Of a stretch of DNA of 64,000 bases, positions 55,051 through 64,000 are shown one piece after another (positions within the stretch are counted from its first letter, which is position 1; each line of letters opens with the position of its first letter). The notes under the pieces were generated by a model. That model had not been told where the DNA came from. It made no database searches and saw nothing but the letters and a program-made list of their open reading frames with translations. This DNA is from Rhipidocladum racemiflorum (taxonomy: Eukaryota > Streptophyta > Magnoliopsida > Poales > Poaceae), in assembly GCA_036346355.1 (NCBI GenBank), contig CM070569.1, forward strand, positions 58,738,561-58,802,560, read 5' to 3'. A program made the position numbers and the translations under genes.

Positions 55051-55274
55051 TCAAATTTTGTTCAAAAATTCAAATTTCGATCAAATTTAATCCAAAACTA
55101 CAAATTTTGGTCAAATTTTATTCAAAAATTCAAACTGCGATCAAGTTTTGTCCAAAAATTCAAATTTTGGAAAAATTCTGTCAAAAAATTTTTGTTTAGA
55201 AATTCAAATTTCGATCAAATCTTGTTTGAAAATTCAAACCTTGGTCAAATATTGTTTGAAAATTCAAATTTTGA
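55051..55274 (+). repeat. 30-bp tandem repeat, about seven units
   Basis: Units of the form TCAAATTTTGTTCAAAAATT followed by CAAATTTCGA begin at 55051, 55081, 55111 and 55141. After one disturbed 44-bp unit they resume at 55215 and 55245. Units ending TTTCGA-type and TTTTGG-type alternate. Because 30 is a multiple of three, an open frame (55033-55371) with a 10-residue period runs through it; this is probably not a real protein. Confidence 0.9.
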
Positions 55275-55539
55275 TCAAAATGTGTCCAAAAAATTCATAC
55301 CAAATTTGAAAACCTTGATTACAACTAGCCCATCCATCCAACCAAACAAAAAATTGTCTCATCCTATCTAGTCTCATCCATCCAAGCAAACAAAAAATTA
55401 GCCTATCCTATATCCACCCAACCAAATAAGCAATTAGATAGCTCTATCCCATCCAGACTAGATGGCCACCATTCAGGCAACCAAGCGAGTAAACTGGCTT
55501 AACTTAGCTCTAATTACATCTTACTACTATTAACACCAC

Positions 55540-56064
55540 TAGGGATGGCCACGAGGAAAATCCTCGCGGGGAACGTACTCCCATCTCCGATCCCTGATAG
55601 CTAAAACTTCCTCGTCCCCATCCCTGTTCCTGCACACGGGGCATAATTCCCCCCTCCCCTCGCCGATCCCCAACGGGTTCATGGGGCCCCTACGGGGACT
55701 AATCCCTGAAAATTCTACATGAAAGTCCACATGCTACGTGAATGAATCACTAAAGTAATGGTGCATGTATGATTGAACTTTGAGTGAATCACTAGAGTAA
55801 TGAGTTAATCACTAGAGTAATTCTTATTTAGCATATAATGACCTCACATATAATCTTTTTTCTTTTGAGAATTGATCATTTGCTGCTACCTATTAGTGAT
55901 ATCGCGGGAGCGGGGACGAGAAACAGTGGAATCTCTCATCCCCGCGATCGCCGACGGGGCAATACTTTTCTCGATAAATCCCCGCGTGAGAGATTTCCCC
56001 ATCTCCATCCCCCAACAGGGGAATTCCCATAGGGAAATGAGAAACGGGGCTATTGCCATCCCTA
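55540..56064. mobile_element. hAT-type MITE (525 bp)
   Basis: It starts TAGGGATGGCCACGAGG and ends GGGCTATTGCCATCCCTA, inverse over TAGGGATGGC. The flanks AACACCAC (55532-55539) and ACCACCAC (56065-56072) match at seven of eight positions. Inner subterminal DNA on both sides is rich in CCCCGCG and GGGGACG words, again inverse. It holds three copies of AATCACTA(G/A)AGTAAT. Confidence 0.85.
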
Positions 56065-56507
56065 ACCACCACTACTAGTAATCTCTGCCACTACCACTAG
56101 TACTACTATAGTACTGTTACAGTATTAGTGTAATGGCATGCTGCCACTCTCATAGCCATAAAGACGGCATGGAGCGTTTCATAATTCATACCCTTCGCCG
56201 CCGTGCGACCATTAAGCGGCAGCAGGGGTGGATCCAGGCTCCGGGCAGAGTAGGCTGTAGCTCGGGGCCTGGTACCGAAAGCCTACTAAAATTTTACGAA
56301 AAATTATTAAAAAATCATTGAAAACAGATATTTAATCTAAGATCTCACGATCCACTGGCTTGGACACTGGCTAGCTCACTGAGCGGCGAGACACTAGCAC
56401 GCGTCCATTTCGGCCGGTCGGACCGCTGGAACGACGGAATCATCCTGTAGTTAGCCCAGGCCAGATGTTAATCACTACTCACAGTGCTCATCTGGTATAG
56501 CTTATTA
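56065..56507. other. Intergenic DNA with a hAT terminus fragment
   Basis: CAGGGGTGGATCCAGGCTCC at 56224 looks like a hAT left terminus of the CAGGGGCGGATCCAG class. No right end was found, so it is probably a truncated MITE. Confidence 0.35.
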
Positions 56508-56833
56508 GGCTATTCCCAGTGCACAGTGTCATACTCTAATATCCAAGAATGCCACATAGGATGAAAAGTATGATACTGCATTGAAGAAACACTCTCTACA
56601 ATGCATAGTATCATACTTATATGTTTAAAATAATTAATTGGTATGATGTTGTGTCTATGAAAGTGAACTCAGAGTATTAGATTATGTGCCATGGCCTAAG
56701 ATATCGTGCCAAAGCTGTATCTTCCTCAAGATACAGCTTTCTTCTCCCTCCTATTTATTGTTTTGTCACATCAGCAAAAAAATCCTCTGTGACATCTAAT
56801 TAATGAGTATGATACTACCCATTGGGAATAGCC
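56508..56833. mobile_element. Tourist-like MITE (326 bp)
   Basis: The termini GGCTATTCCCAGTGCACAGT and CCCATTGGGAATAGCC are inverse over 14 bases, with subterminal ATACTCT/AGTATGATACT words. TTA precedes it (56505-56507), as for Tourist/Harbinger elements, but TCT follows, so the duplication has decayed or the assignment is off. Confidence 0.65.
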
Positions 56834-58097
56834 TCTTGACTCTTGAGGTCTTTCACTTTTCACAATTTCACCGTGTGGTTGCTTTGTCTTGGTCTGCGTG
56901 AGGTCATCACGGTTCCCGGCGCCGTGTAGCCATTAATTGGCGGCAGATCATGCCATCTCCGATCACAGCCGTACGTACGTCGGTGAATGCCCTGATGAGA
57001 CGCAACGTGGGTAGGGCCGCCTCTTTCCTTGGCCAACGTAGACGCATGCAGGCACCCTCGGGCCGAGCGCTGCCAATGTAGATCCGTGGAATGTTGCTCT
57101 TGTCCTCTGCCCAAGTCAAAATCTCAAAAGTCTCGGTGTATTCGGTCTCTCTAGACATTTTTTTTCATCTTAGTTTTTTTTTAGCGAAATTGCAAATTTA
57201 ATTTCCTTCTTGATCGAGCTCCCTACAACGGTAGATTATCGGTATCGCAGCGGTTCCATCACCGTGGTATCTCCTAAACAAACGCGACAGGTGGCGGGCC
57301 CCACCTCCTGCTGAGCTCGAGTACCACGTTAGCTCCTATGCTATGGTGAACCTTTCGAATGTGCTGTGCTGACAGAATGTGATACAGTGTCGGTGACCTA
57401 TCGTGGTAGAAAAACACGGTAGATAACACGTGTCGTCTATAAGTACTTACAATTTTGTAGAAAAAAAGTAACTAGATTTGCAATTTTGTTTTTTTAGAAG
57501 CCAAAGATAAAAAAAAACTTTTTCGAAAAGACTAAATAGCCCAAAGATTCCAACATCCGCACCTCGCGAGCAACCACCAAAACTCGCCCTGTCGATCGTG
57601 CTCTAGCAGATTCGCTTTCCGGTTTGGTTAGCCTGCAGTCGTTGTGCATGGTGGTGGCTGCCGATCCACGCGTGAGACAGTACCAGGAAGGGATGCGGTG
57701 GCGCGATCCGCAGAGCAACGCAACGCATCCCTCGAGTGTATAGTGGAGTAGTCGCTGCGCGCGGGCGAGGAGGCGTGAAAGAAAGCACGCAGCCGCGGAC
57801 GCGGACGTAGAGCAGGCCTCGTCGCCGGCATCGCGGCTGGGGAAGAGGAGAAGCGGCAGATAGACAATAGCACTCACATTTAACGCGCGGCACAGGATCC
57901 GCTATCGGAGATTCGGAGTATCTCTCTCCACGCGCACTGTGCCGCGCTGCCATCACCGTCGTCATCATTGCCCTTTCGTCCCCCGGCCGCGCGCGCCGTC
58001 ATTGCGTGTCGCGCTACATTCCTTGTTCTGACTCCCTCTTGTCGCCTCCCAACCCCATCCATTCAATCCATCTTAATTGGCATGTCAGTGGCAGTGT
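56834..58097. other. Intergenic DNA with a possible MITE; no gene recognised
   Basis: The minus-strand frame 57158-56907 (83 residues, with FEILTWAEDKSNIPRIYIGS) has gene-like composition but I cannot name a family. From 57173 to 57499 the ends TTTTTTTAGCGAAATTGCAA and TTTGCAATTTTGTTTTTTTA are inverse, suggesting a 327-bp MITE. The stretch 57600-58010 is GC-rich, with overlapping frames on the minus strand that show no domain. Confidence 0.35.
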
Positions 58098-58100
58098 ATA

Positions 58101-61100
58101 CACTACTACACAAATAAATATCACAAACAATTCTAAAAGAGCTCTTTCACAGCACTCTAAATTGAGTATGAACTGTTCATTCTTTTCGATACAATGGATC
58201 AGATTAACCAAAGTTTACTTATACTTCATCTGGTAGTAGAGTAGTAGAAACACCTTTAACAAATCAACGGTTAGATATGATTTCTACTACACATTATATA
58301 CTACCAGTATAATGCACCGTAAAATTTCTCTACTAAAACCTCATTACAAATGCTTTAGTGAACGTCTATGAACATATATCAGTGATAACAACAGCACATT
58401 ATAGCTGGCTTTCGAACCGTCAGTGAAAATTAACATCAGATATGGTTCTAGCTAGCCTAGACCCATCTGTGATAATAAAGACGGTTCTAGGTTATAATCA
58501 TCTCTAATAGTATAGACGATTCTAGGCTAGAACTATCTCCGATATACTATTATAGACAGTTCTAACTTAGAACCGTTTGTGATAGCTATATATACTTCCA
58601 AGCACCTATGGGAGAAAATATTAATGGATTTCAAGGCAAATTCCAATACATTCATAGTTTGTCCTAAAAGTTATCATCATCTGATTTATCCATTCACTCC
58701 ATCCTCAACCCCAAATGAGAATACCATAAGTAGCCTATTTTCATTCTGGTATTATGCAGAAATAGGATTATTTTCATAGTTCTCTATTTCGTCAAATATA
58801 GAGTTGATTAACCCGTTGGGCATACAATGACTTAATCAACTCCATATTTTATAAAATAGAGAACCATCAAAATAATCCTATTTCTGCACAAACCATAGTG
58901 AAAATAAATTACCTATGATATTCTCATTAAGGGATGAGATGATGAAGTGAAAAGATAAATCAGAACATGTCAACTCTCAGGACAAACTGTGAATGAAATT
59001 AAATTTTGCCTTAGAATCCATCAACATTTACTCTCACAGATGCAAAGAGGTATTTAGCAAGCAAGACAGTATTAAGTTATTGCATTCAAGATAAGCAAAT
59101 AATAAAGTCCGGTGACAATACATTAACAAAATATGATACGATAACACCACATTATTTCATAGTTCAAGACAAGAAGACCTTAGGGTTTTTTCATGTCTGC
59201 CATCATATGTGCCATAGCTTCCGCAACATAGGATTTTCGGTTCTCTCTAAAGTTCAACAACTCCATTTCAGTGCCATTTGTTTGACACCAATAACCGATT
59301 GATCTCCAATATCTCTTAATCCGTACAAAAGCGATCATGTGGTATATTATCAGTAACCATATCAAATTAAATACTAGCTTAGCTTTGGCTATTCAAAATA
59401 ACATTGACTTAGTTTCTATTGAGGTAAGGGGTCTAAGTGCACCATATGCTATATCAAAACAACAATATCAAAGGACACAAATAGATGTGCAGCTACCTGA
59501 TAAATACTTGATATTTGAATTTGCAATGTGGTTACAATATCTGATATTCAGTGACTCAAGATTTCTCAGGCCTGAAAAAAGGGCCAATGTAGCTGATATA
59601 CCAAATTATCAGGAAATAGTAAAAAATTTTGGCAATGCATGATGCATTATCACCAGGAGAGAGTCAAGTCCTTCAAGCCTATCAAGTCCTAAGTAAGTCA
59701 AGACATTGCTCCACGTGATCTGAACTGCTAAAGAACAATATACCCAACCTTTCCACTGATAACGTTGTTGGGCTAAACAAGTATCTGGAATTTGATGACT
59801 TTTTTTTACCTGAGCCAAGGAGAGGTATTTCTAGAGAAAACCTTGTGTAGCGCTGACTCCCATAGACAGTAGCACTAAAATCAAAACCACTACCAATTTT
59901 TCCTTGTGCTATACATTGTGCACCTTGAGCAATAGCATGCACCAAGTCAAGATCTTGTCCAATTAAACTATCGCTGGAAGATCATCCCAAACAAGAAAGA
60001 TTAACAACTTTCTTCTGCCATTGTTCTATTAGCAACTTCTGAGTTAAACATAATTGAATAGAATAGAGGCAATGAAAGCAATACCTTTGGAGTTGAAGGG
60101 AGACCGAATGCTTCAATCCAAAGAAACAATGAAATCTTTCCTTTTCTTTTAACTTTTGGGTTGTGAATGGGTGCAGTGAAGCTCTGCAAAAGGCGAAAAA
60201 CACAATAACACATACACATAAGCTAATTTGAATAAGATCTGCATAAACAAATATGAAAAATTTATAAAGATGAGATCAAATTATAATATACAGCGGATTC
60301 ATTTGGAGAGGAGCAAAACTACTAACAAGAAGATTTGGTCCACACCTAACATAGTACATGTACATCTGGTAAGAAGATTTAGGGCTCACCCATGCTCAGG
60401 AGTCGGGGCTGAGGTCATCATGGAGCGGTCGGACGATGACGTAGAAGTGGGCATCTCCGCAGTAGCCTCCCTCCGCCATCTCCGCAGCCGATGAAGGAAG
60501 GGGGAGGTAGCAGCTTAGGATGGCGGTGGGGTAAATGAAGAGCAGGTCGAGGAGGCGGAGGTCGCACGCGAGGGAGGACGCAGGGAGGAGCGGGGAGGCA
60601 AGGGGGAAGACAGCGGGGAGTCGCGGGGAGAACGGAGGGGAGGCGCGGGGAGTCGTGGGAAGGACGGAGGGGGGGGGTGCAAACCCTAGTTTGAATTTTT
60701 TGTGGTGGGAAGTGTTGGGCCGACGGACGGTTTAAGGCCTTATATCCTGTCATCACAGACGGTTCTGGCCTTGAACCGTCTGTGATGACTACTTATGACA
60801 AATGGTTCAAGGCCAGAATTGCCTGTGATACCTATGATGATTTTGGTTTAGGCTGTTTGGCTTTGTGTTATAATTTTGTTATAATTAGCTTGTGTTTACA
60901 GATATTTGTAGTAAATACATCTCATTATTTAGAATACATACATTTTGTTGTCTTAAATTACAATTTAGGGTTTCCAGGAAATTCTTTATCATAGAAGGTT
61001 TTTTTTGCTAAAAGGGTCAGTGATATGAACCTCATCACTGACCCTTGTAGCAAAAAACCATAAGTGATGACTACCTTGATGAGTGGTTATCATAGACGGT

Positions 61101-61153
61101 TTTTTAAAATCGTCAGTGATAAAAGGGCTAATATAAACCTTTTTGTGGTAATG
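58101..61153. mobile_element. CACTA (En/Spm-like) non-autonomous transposon (3053 bp)
   Basis: The left end is CACTACTACACAAAT; the right end reads, inverted, CATTACCACAAAAAGG. ATA is duplicated at 58098-58100 and 61154-61156, matching the 3-bp CACTA signature. Subterminal repeats of the type GACGGTTCTAG and GAACCGTCTGTGATG occur in both orientations at 58410-58590 and 60745-61115, as in grass CACTA elements. The interior has no recognisable TnpA/TnpD frame. It contains a long inverted repeat (58595-59080) and a GC-rich block (60410-60680). Confidence 0.8.
58595..59080. repeat. Long inverted repeat (arms about 210 and 240 bp) within the CACTA element
   Basis: The left arm (about 58595-58806) and right arm (about 58838-59080) are reverse complements with moderate mismatch. 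For example GCAGAAATAGGATTATTTT (58758) faces AAAATAATCCTATTTCTGC (58870), and CAGTTTGTCC on the right faces TAGTTTGTCC on the left. The loop is about 30 bases. Transcription through it would give a long hairpin RNA. Confidence 0.8.
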
Positions 61154-61156
61154 ATA

Positions 61157-63129
61157 TACCTAGCTCGCCCCATGTCTTCTCTTACCTTTGGATTCTGGTG
61201 TGTGCCTGGGTCAATCTCGTGTGTTATGCATGCTAAATTTGTCAGGCTCTTTAATTATTTTGTCAGTGGTAGCGGCCATTTTTTGCCTAGATTTATCCTG
61301 TTATTGATGAAGGTGGTCCGTGAAACACGCTCTCTTAGTATGGGCGGTCTGTTCATCTGTGTACAATAATAGTATAGTACTACTGGTACAAAAGTTTTGT
61401 CTGCATACTGCAATATTTCTCATTGTTTTGAGCCCAGTTATTTTAGGGCCTATTTAGAAGGCAGGAAAATCACAGTAATATTGCACTAATTTTACAGAAT
61501 CAGTTCATTTTCTGTAGCAATAGATTTTTTGCCCCGCGTTCTAAGCAAGGGATGAGACTTCAAATGCTTTAACAAAGTTGAGAAAGTCCAGCTGTATTCT
61601 CAGTTTAGTTAAGCTAAGCGTGTGGTGATTTTTTGTGGAGATAACTCATCGCCGACTTCTACATAGATCCTATTTCCACATCACACCATAGAGTCCAGTA
61701 TGCATACGTTTTCTTTTCTATATCTTTGTGTAATCGTTGGTTCATAATAGTATATAGCTAGATTCAACAATTAATGGCAATATCACACATAAAACTCGCT
61801 ACGTACCAATGGACAAACTGTGCACTGTGGGTGCGTGTGCGCGAGACTGGGCAGCTAGAGAACGCGCCTGTGTATGCAACTGTGCTGGTATGCGCGTATA
61901 TATATGCGGCCATGAATGCAGGGATTCGAATTGAATACCTCCTGCAGAACGACATTTTTGGGAGGCCTGCTTGCCTGCTCTCATTGATGGCATGCCCCTC
62001 CCCTCAACATGCCTACTGGCTACTGCTCGTCCTGCCACTCCCTGCAACATGCCTTCTGCCTCCTCACGCAGCAACACCCCCCAGAATTCTAGAGAGAGAG
62101 AGGGGGGTAAAAATTCAAAACCGAATGACACACTCTAGGTGATCGACCCTGGTCAACCGCTAATTATGCCGTACCAGTGGTCGCCATCCGGCCATGGGCT
62201 CACGCAGATTTCAGAACATGGAGATATCAGCTGCTGCCTCACACCACTGGTTCAATCGAAGGCTCATTTGCGAGGGTTGCAAATGCACTAGGCCTGGCCG
62301 AAATAGCGATTGCCAGTGCCTCTTCCGAAGTAAACCTACCGGTTATAGCTCAGTACCGTGATCCTTCTTGGGTTCACCACAGAAAAGATTGCAATCTACA
62401 CTGACCAGTACTACCTCAACAGGATGTGACATTTTGATGGCTTTCTCCAGGAACCTAGTAGCCTACGCAGGTTGTGAATATCGTGAGATGCTAGCTACTG
62501 CTACTCTCGGGTCTCTGTGCATGCAAGTAGCCGCAAGTACTCCTACCAAGTTGTGAATCAGAGCAGCCTTTAATTATAAAGTCTTCCTCTTCTTCCCCTG
62601 CCGTTTGGCCTGGTGCAAGCGAACCAGTGCAAGAAAGAGAAGCTAGCACTTATAAATGCTTGCTTTGGTCCTGCATCGTTCACTTATCTACTCTACCTGA
62701 CCGTCCTGCTGTGAGGATCTCCATGCAATGATACAGCATATTTCATAACTGACAAGTATATATGCGGAAGGCGTGCCTAGGTACTGGTCTAGCTAGTCGT
62801 TAGCATGCCATGTTCAATCGAAGGCCACAAGTCAAAGGAAATATAAGCAAATTAAAAAAAATCTGAAGATCTTCTCAAGGTCAACCCCAGCAACAATAGG
62901 AGAGTAACAATGGAGCAGCAGTAATATATCTTTGATCCACTCCATCTTATATATATTAATTAAGGGAGCCGTCCGAGTGGTAAAAGCCTGGGACAAGCAT
63001 GCAAGCAGCAGTACACAGACAACAGAGACAAATAAAATGTTCGACGACGTCCTTGTGGATGAAACAAAAGAGATAAGCACTGACAAAATAAACAGAGTAA
63101 ACATGCATCCTTCAATCATGTAAAATGGA
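61157..63129. other. Intergenic DNA; no gene recognised
   Basis: Frames are short and domain-free. A TATA-like CTTATAAATGC at 62648 followed by pyrimidine-rich DNA could be a plus-strand promoter, but no coding sequence follows. The minus-strand frame 63140-62832 (102 residues, several hydrophobic stretches) is unidentified and may be chance. GGGAGCCGTCCGAGTGGT at 62965 resembles a tRNA D-arm but lacks the remaining arms. Confidence 0.35.
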
Positions 63130-63282
63130 CTAGCAATCAATACTCCTAAGATGGGGATATTTAGGATCTTTCGCCACTTCAGTCTTCAGCGCTTGATTGA
63201 TTTTTCTAGCCAGTAACCTGAAAACGTTGACAAACATGCCGAAGTTGGTAAGAATAAAAATATCAGAATATGGCCACAGCAT
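63130..63282 (-). CDS. Possible terminal exon of an unidentified minus-strand gene
   Basis: The minus-strand frame ending with TAG at 63132-63130 reads LLARKINQALKTEVAKDPKY followed by PHLRSIDC. This is a charged, soluble-looking C-terminus with codon use unlike the surrounding AT-rich DNA. It is preceded on the minus strand by a pyrimidine-rich tract and GTCAACGTTTTCAG, a plausible splice acceptor near 63220; the exon would then be about 90 bp. The frame also stays open upstream to an ATG at 63282, giving 50 residues. I do not recognise the family. If real, the rest of the gene lies to the right, beyond intronic DNA, perhaps beyond the window. Confidence 0.35.
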   Translation of the reverse strand: MLWPYSDIFILTNFGMFVNVFRLLARKINQALKTEVAKDPKYPHLRSIDC

Positions 63283-64000
63283 TTTTCATTCTCCTTTAAT
63301 GCATAAATAATTAATTGTTACTACTACTTGTTAGACAAAAACTACATAAAAAAATCAAGAGAACTGTTCACAAACTGTACGTAGTACTATTACTCAGAAT
63401 GGCATAGACAAATGGAAGACTAGTTTAATACTCAGAACAGCTAAAATTGGTGTGCAAAACAGTTGAAGCTGACAACACAACGCAATTGTGTCAGCAGCAA
63501 ACTGATCATCATTAACTCGTTGTAACTTATAGAACAATGCAACAAATCCTTATTATTCCCAACTATTTTAGCTGATTTTCCTTACACTTTGAAAGGGAGC
63601 TTGCACGCGTAAGACATGAAATATTAGTTCTTTTGCACAGATGAGGATTTAGATAGTACTACAAGCTAGCTAGCTGCTGATACTTGACAGCGAGGCTTTC
63701 TAAACCTACAGTGTAACATACTTATATACAACATCTATCCTCAAAAGCAGTACTTCATCACACTACCATTTTGTCTGTTCATAAACCAAGTATACTTGCG
63801 GTACATCAGGCATGCCATGCAATCATTGCAGCCCATCCATGAAATGTTAAAGTCCAACACTTTTATAGCCCACGCATTTTTTTTTCCAAATCTAGCTCTA
63901 TACAAATATAATTACAAAACAATCCCCTCTATGTGAAAAAAAAATTATATGGCATCCGGTGTCTTGTAGTACCCTTGTAAAAACCGAAGCAAATAATACA
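63283..64000. other. AT-rich DNA to the window edge; nothing certain
   Basis: No frame over 40 codons with recognisable content. It could be intronic sequence of the gene whose possible last exon is at 63130, or intergenic DNA. Confidence 0.3.

Noticed and set aside
55033..55371. 112-codon frame with a 10-residue period
   Set aside because: Direct translation of a 30-bp tandem repeat; no start context or homology.
61774..62142. 122-codon plus-strand frame
   Set aside because: Irregular composition, no domain, and an overlapping minus-strand frame; it ends in a GA-rich low-complexity stretch.
62965..63040. tRNA-like start GGGAGCCGTCCGAGTGGT
   Set aside because: D-arm wording only; no anticodon arm, T-arm or acceptor complement follows.
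1..64000. CRISPR array, phage or bacterial gene cluster
   Set aside because: No spaced identical repeats and no prokaryotic gene organisation; all repeats are explained by plant transposable elements or minisatellites.

Overview
This window is nuclear DNA from a grass (Poaceae). There are no bacterial features: no operons, ribosome-binding sites or CRISPR. It holds one apparently functional gene, decayed relatives of that gene, and many nested transposable elements of types common in grasses: Tekay/Del and Tat-like Ty3/gypsy, Sirevirus- and Angela-like Ty1/copia, hAT, PIF/Harbinger, CACTA, Stowaway and a probable Helitron. The species cannot be fixed from sequence alone.

The one convincing host gene is a G-type lectin S-receptor-like Ser/Thr protein kinase. 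Exon 1 (25608-25806) carries the start codon, signal peptide and first part of the B-lectin domain. Exon 2 (33149-35352) carries the rest. A GT...AG intron of 7342 bp joins them in frame to give about 800 residues. The intron is packed with mobile DNA: a hAT-like element, a copia-type solo LTR, and a 4485-bp gypsy solo LTR nested inside it with a perfect CCTAG duplication. Decayed copies of the same gene lie upstream: the kinase C-terminus at 6448-6863, a frameshifted kinase fragment near 11320-11640, and an extracellular-domain fragment at 12136-13263. This was therefore a tandem receptor-kinase cluster that mobile elements have broken up.

Layout. 1-6447: 5' half of a minus-strand Tekay-type gypsy element that inserted into a kinase copy. 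6448-13263: kinase remnants with a Stowaway-like MITE, a hAT element (9639-11029) and a Harbinger-type MITE (12549-13120). 13265-23408: copia and gypsy LTR pieces; a 2212-bp Tekay LTR is split by a 6153-bp Sirevirus-like element (15579-21731, duplication TGTAC). 23409-36113: receptor-kinase locus with its TE-filled intron and an Angela/BARE-like LTR 28 bp past the stop codon. 36116-43131: hAT and MITE remnants, a BED-type hAT transposase pseudogene, and a second 2212-bp Tekay LTR in the opposite orientation. 43137-52986: a complete 9850-bp Tat/RIRE2-like gypsy element with 540-bp LTRs and duplication CATTT, its reading frames destroyed by dense small indels. 52992-64000: a probable Helitron, tandem repeats, hAT and Tourist-like MITEs, a 3053-bp CACTA element with a long internal hairpin, and a possible terminal exon of an unidentified minus-strand gene at 63130.

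The retroelement proteins are all broken. The receptor kinase is the only long frame with the full set of catalytic residues. Element borders were set by finding terminal motifs (TG...CA, terminal inverted repeats, CACTA, CTAG) and target-site duplications by eye. Family and clade names are inferences from motif similarity and were not checked by search.
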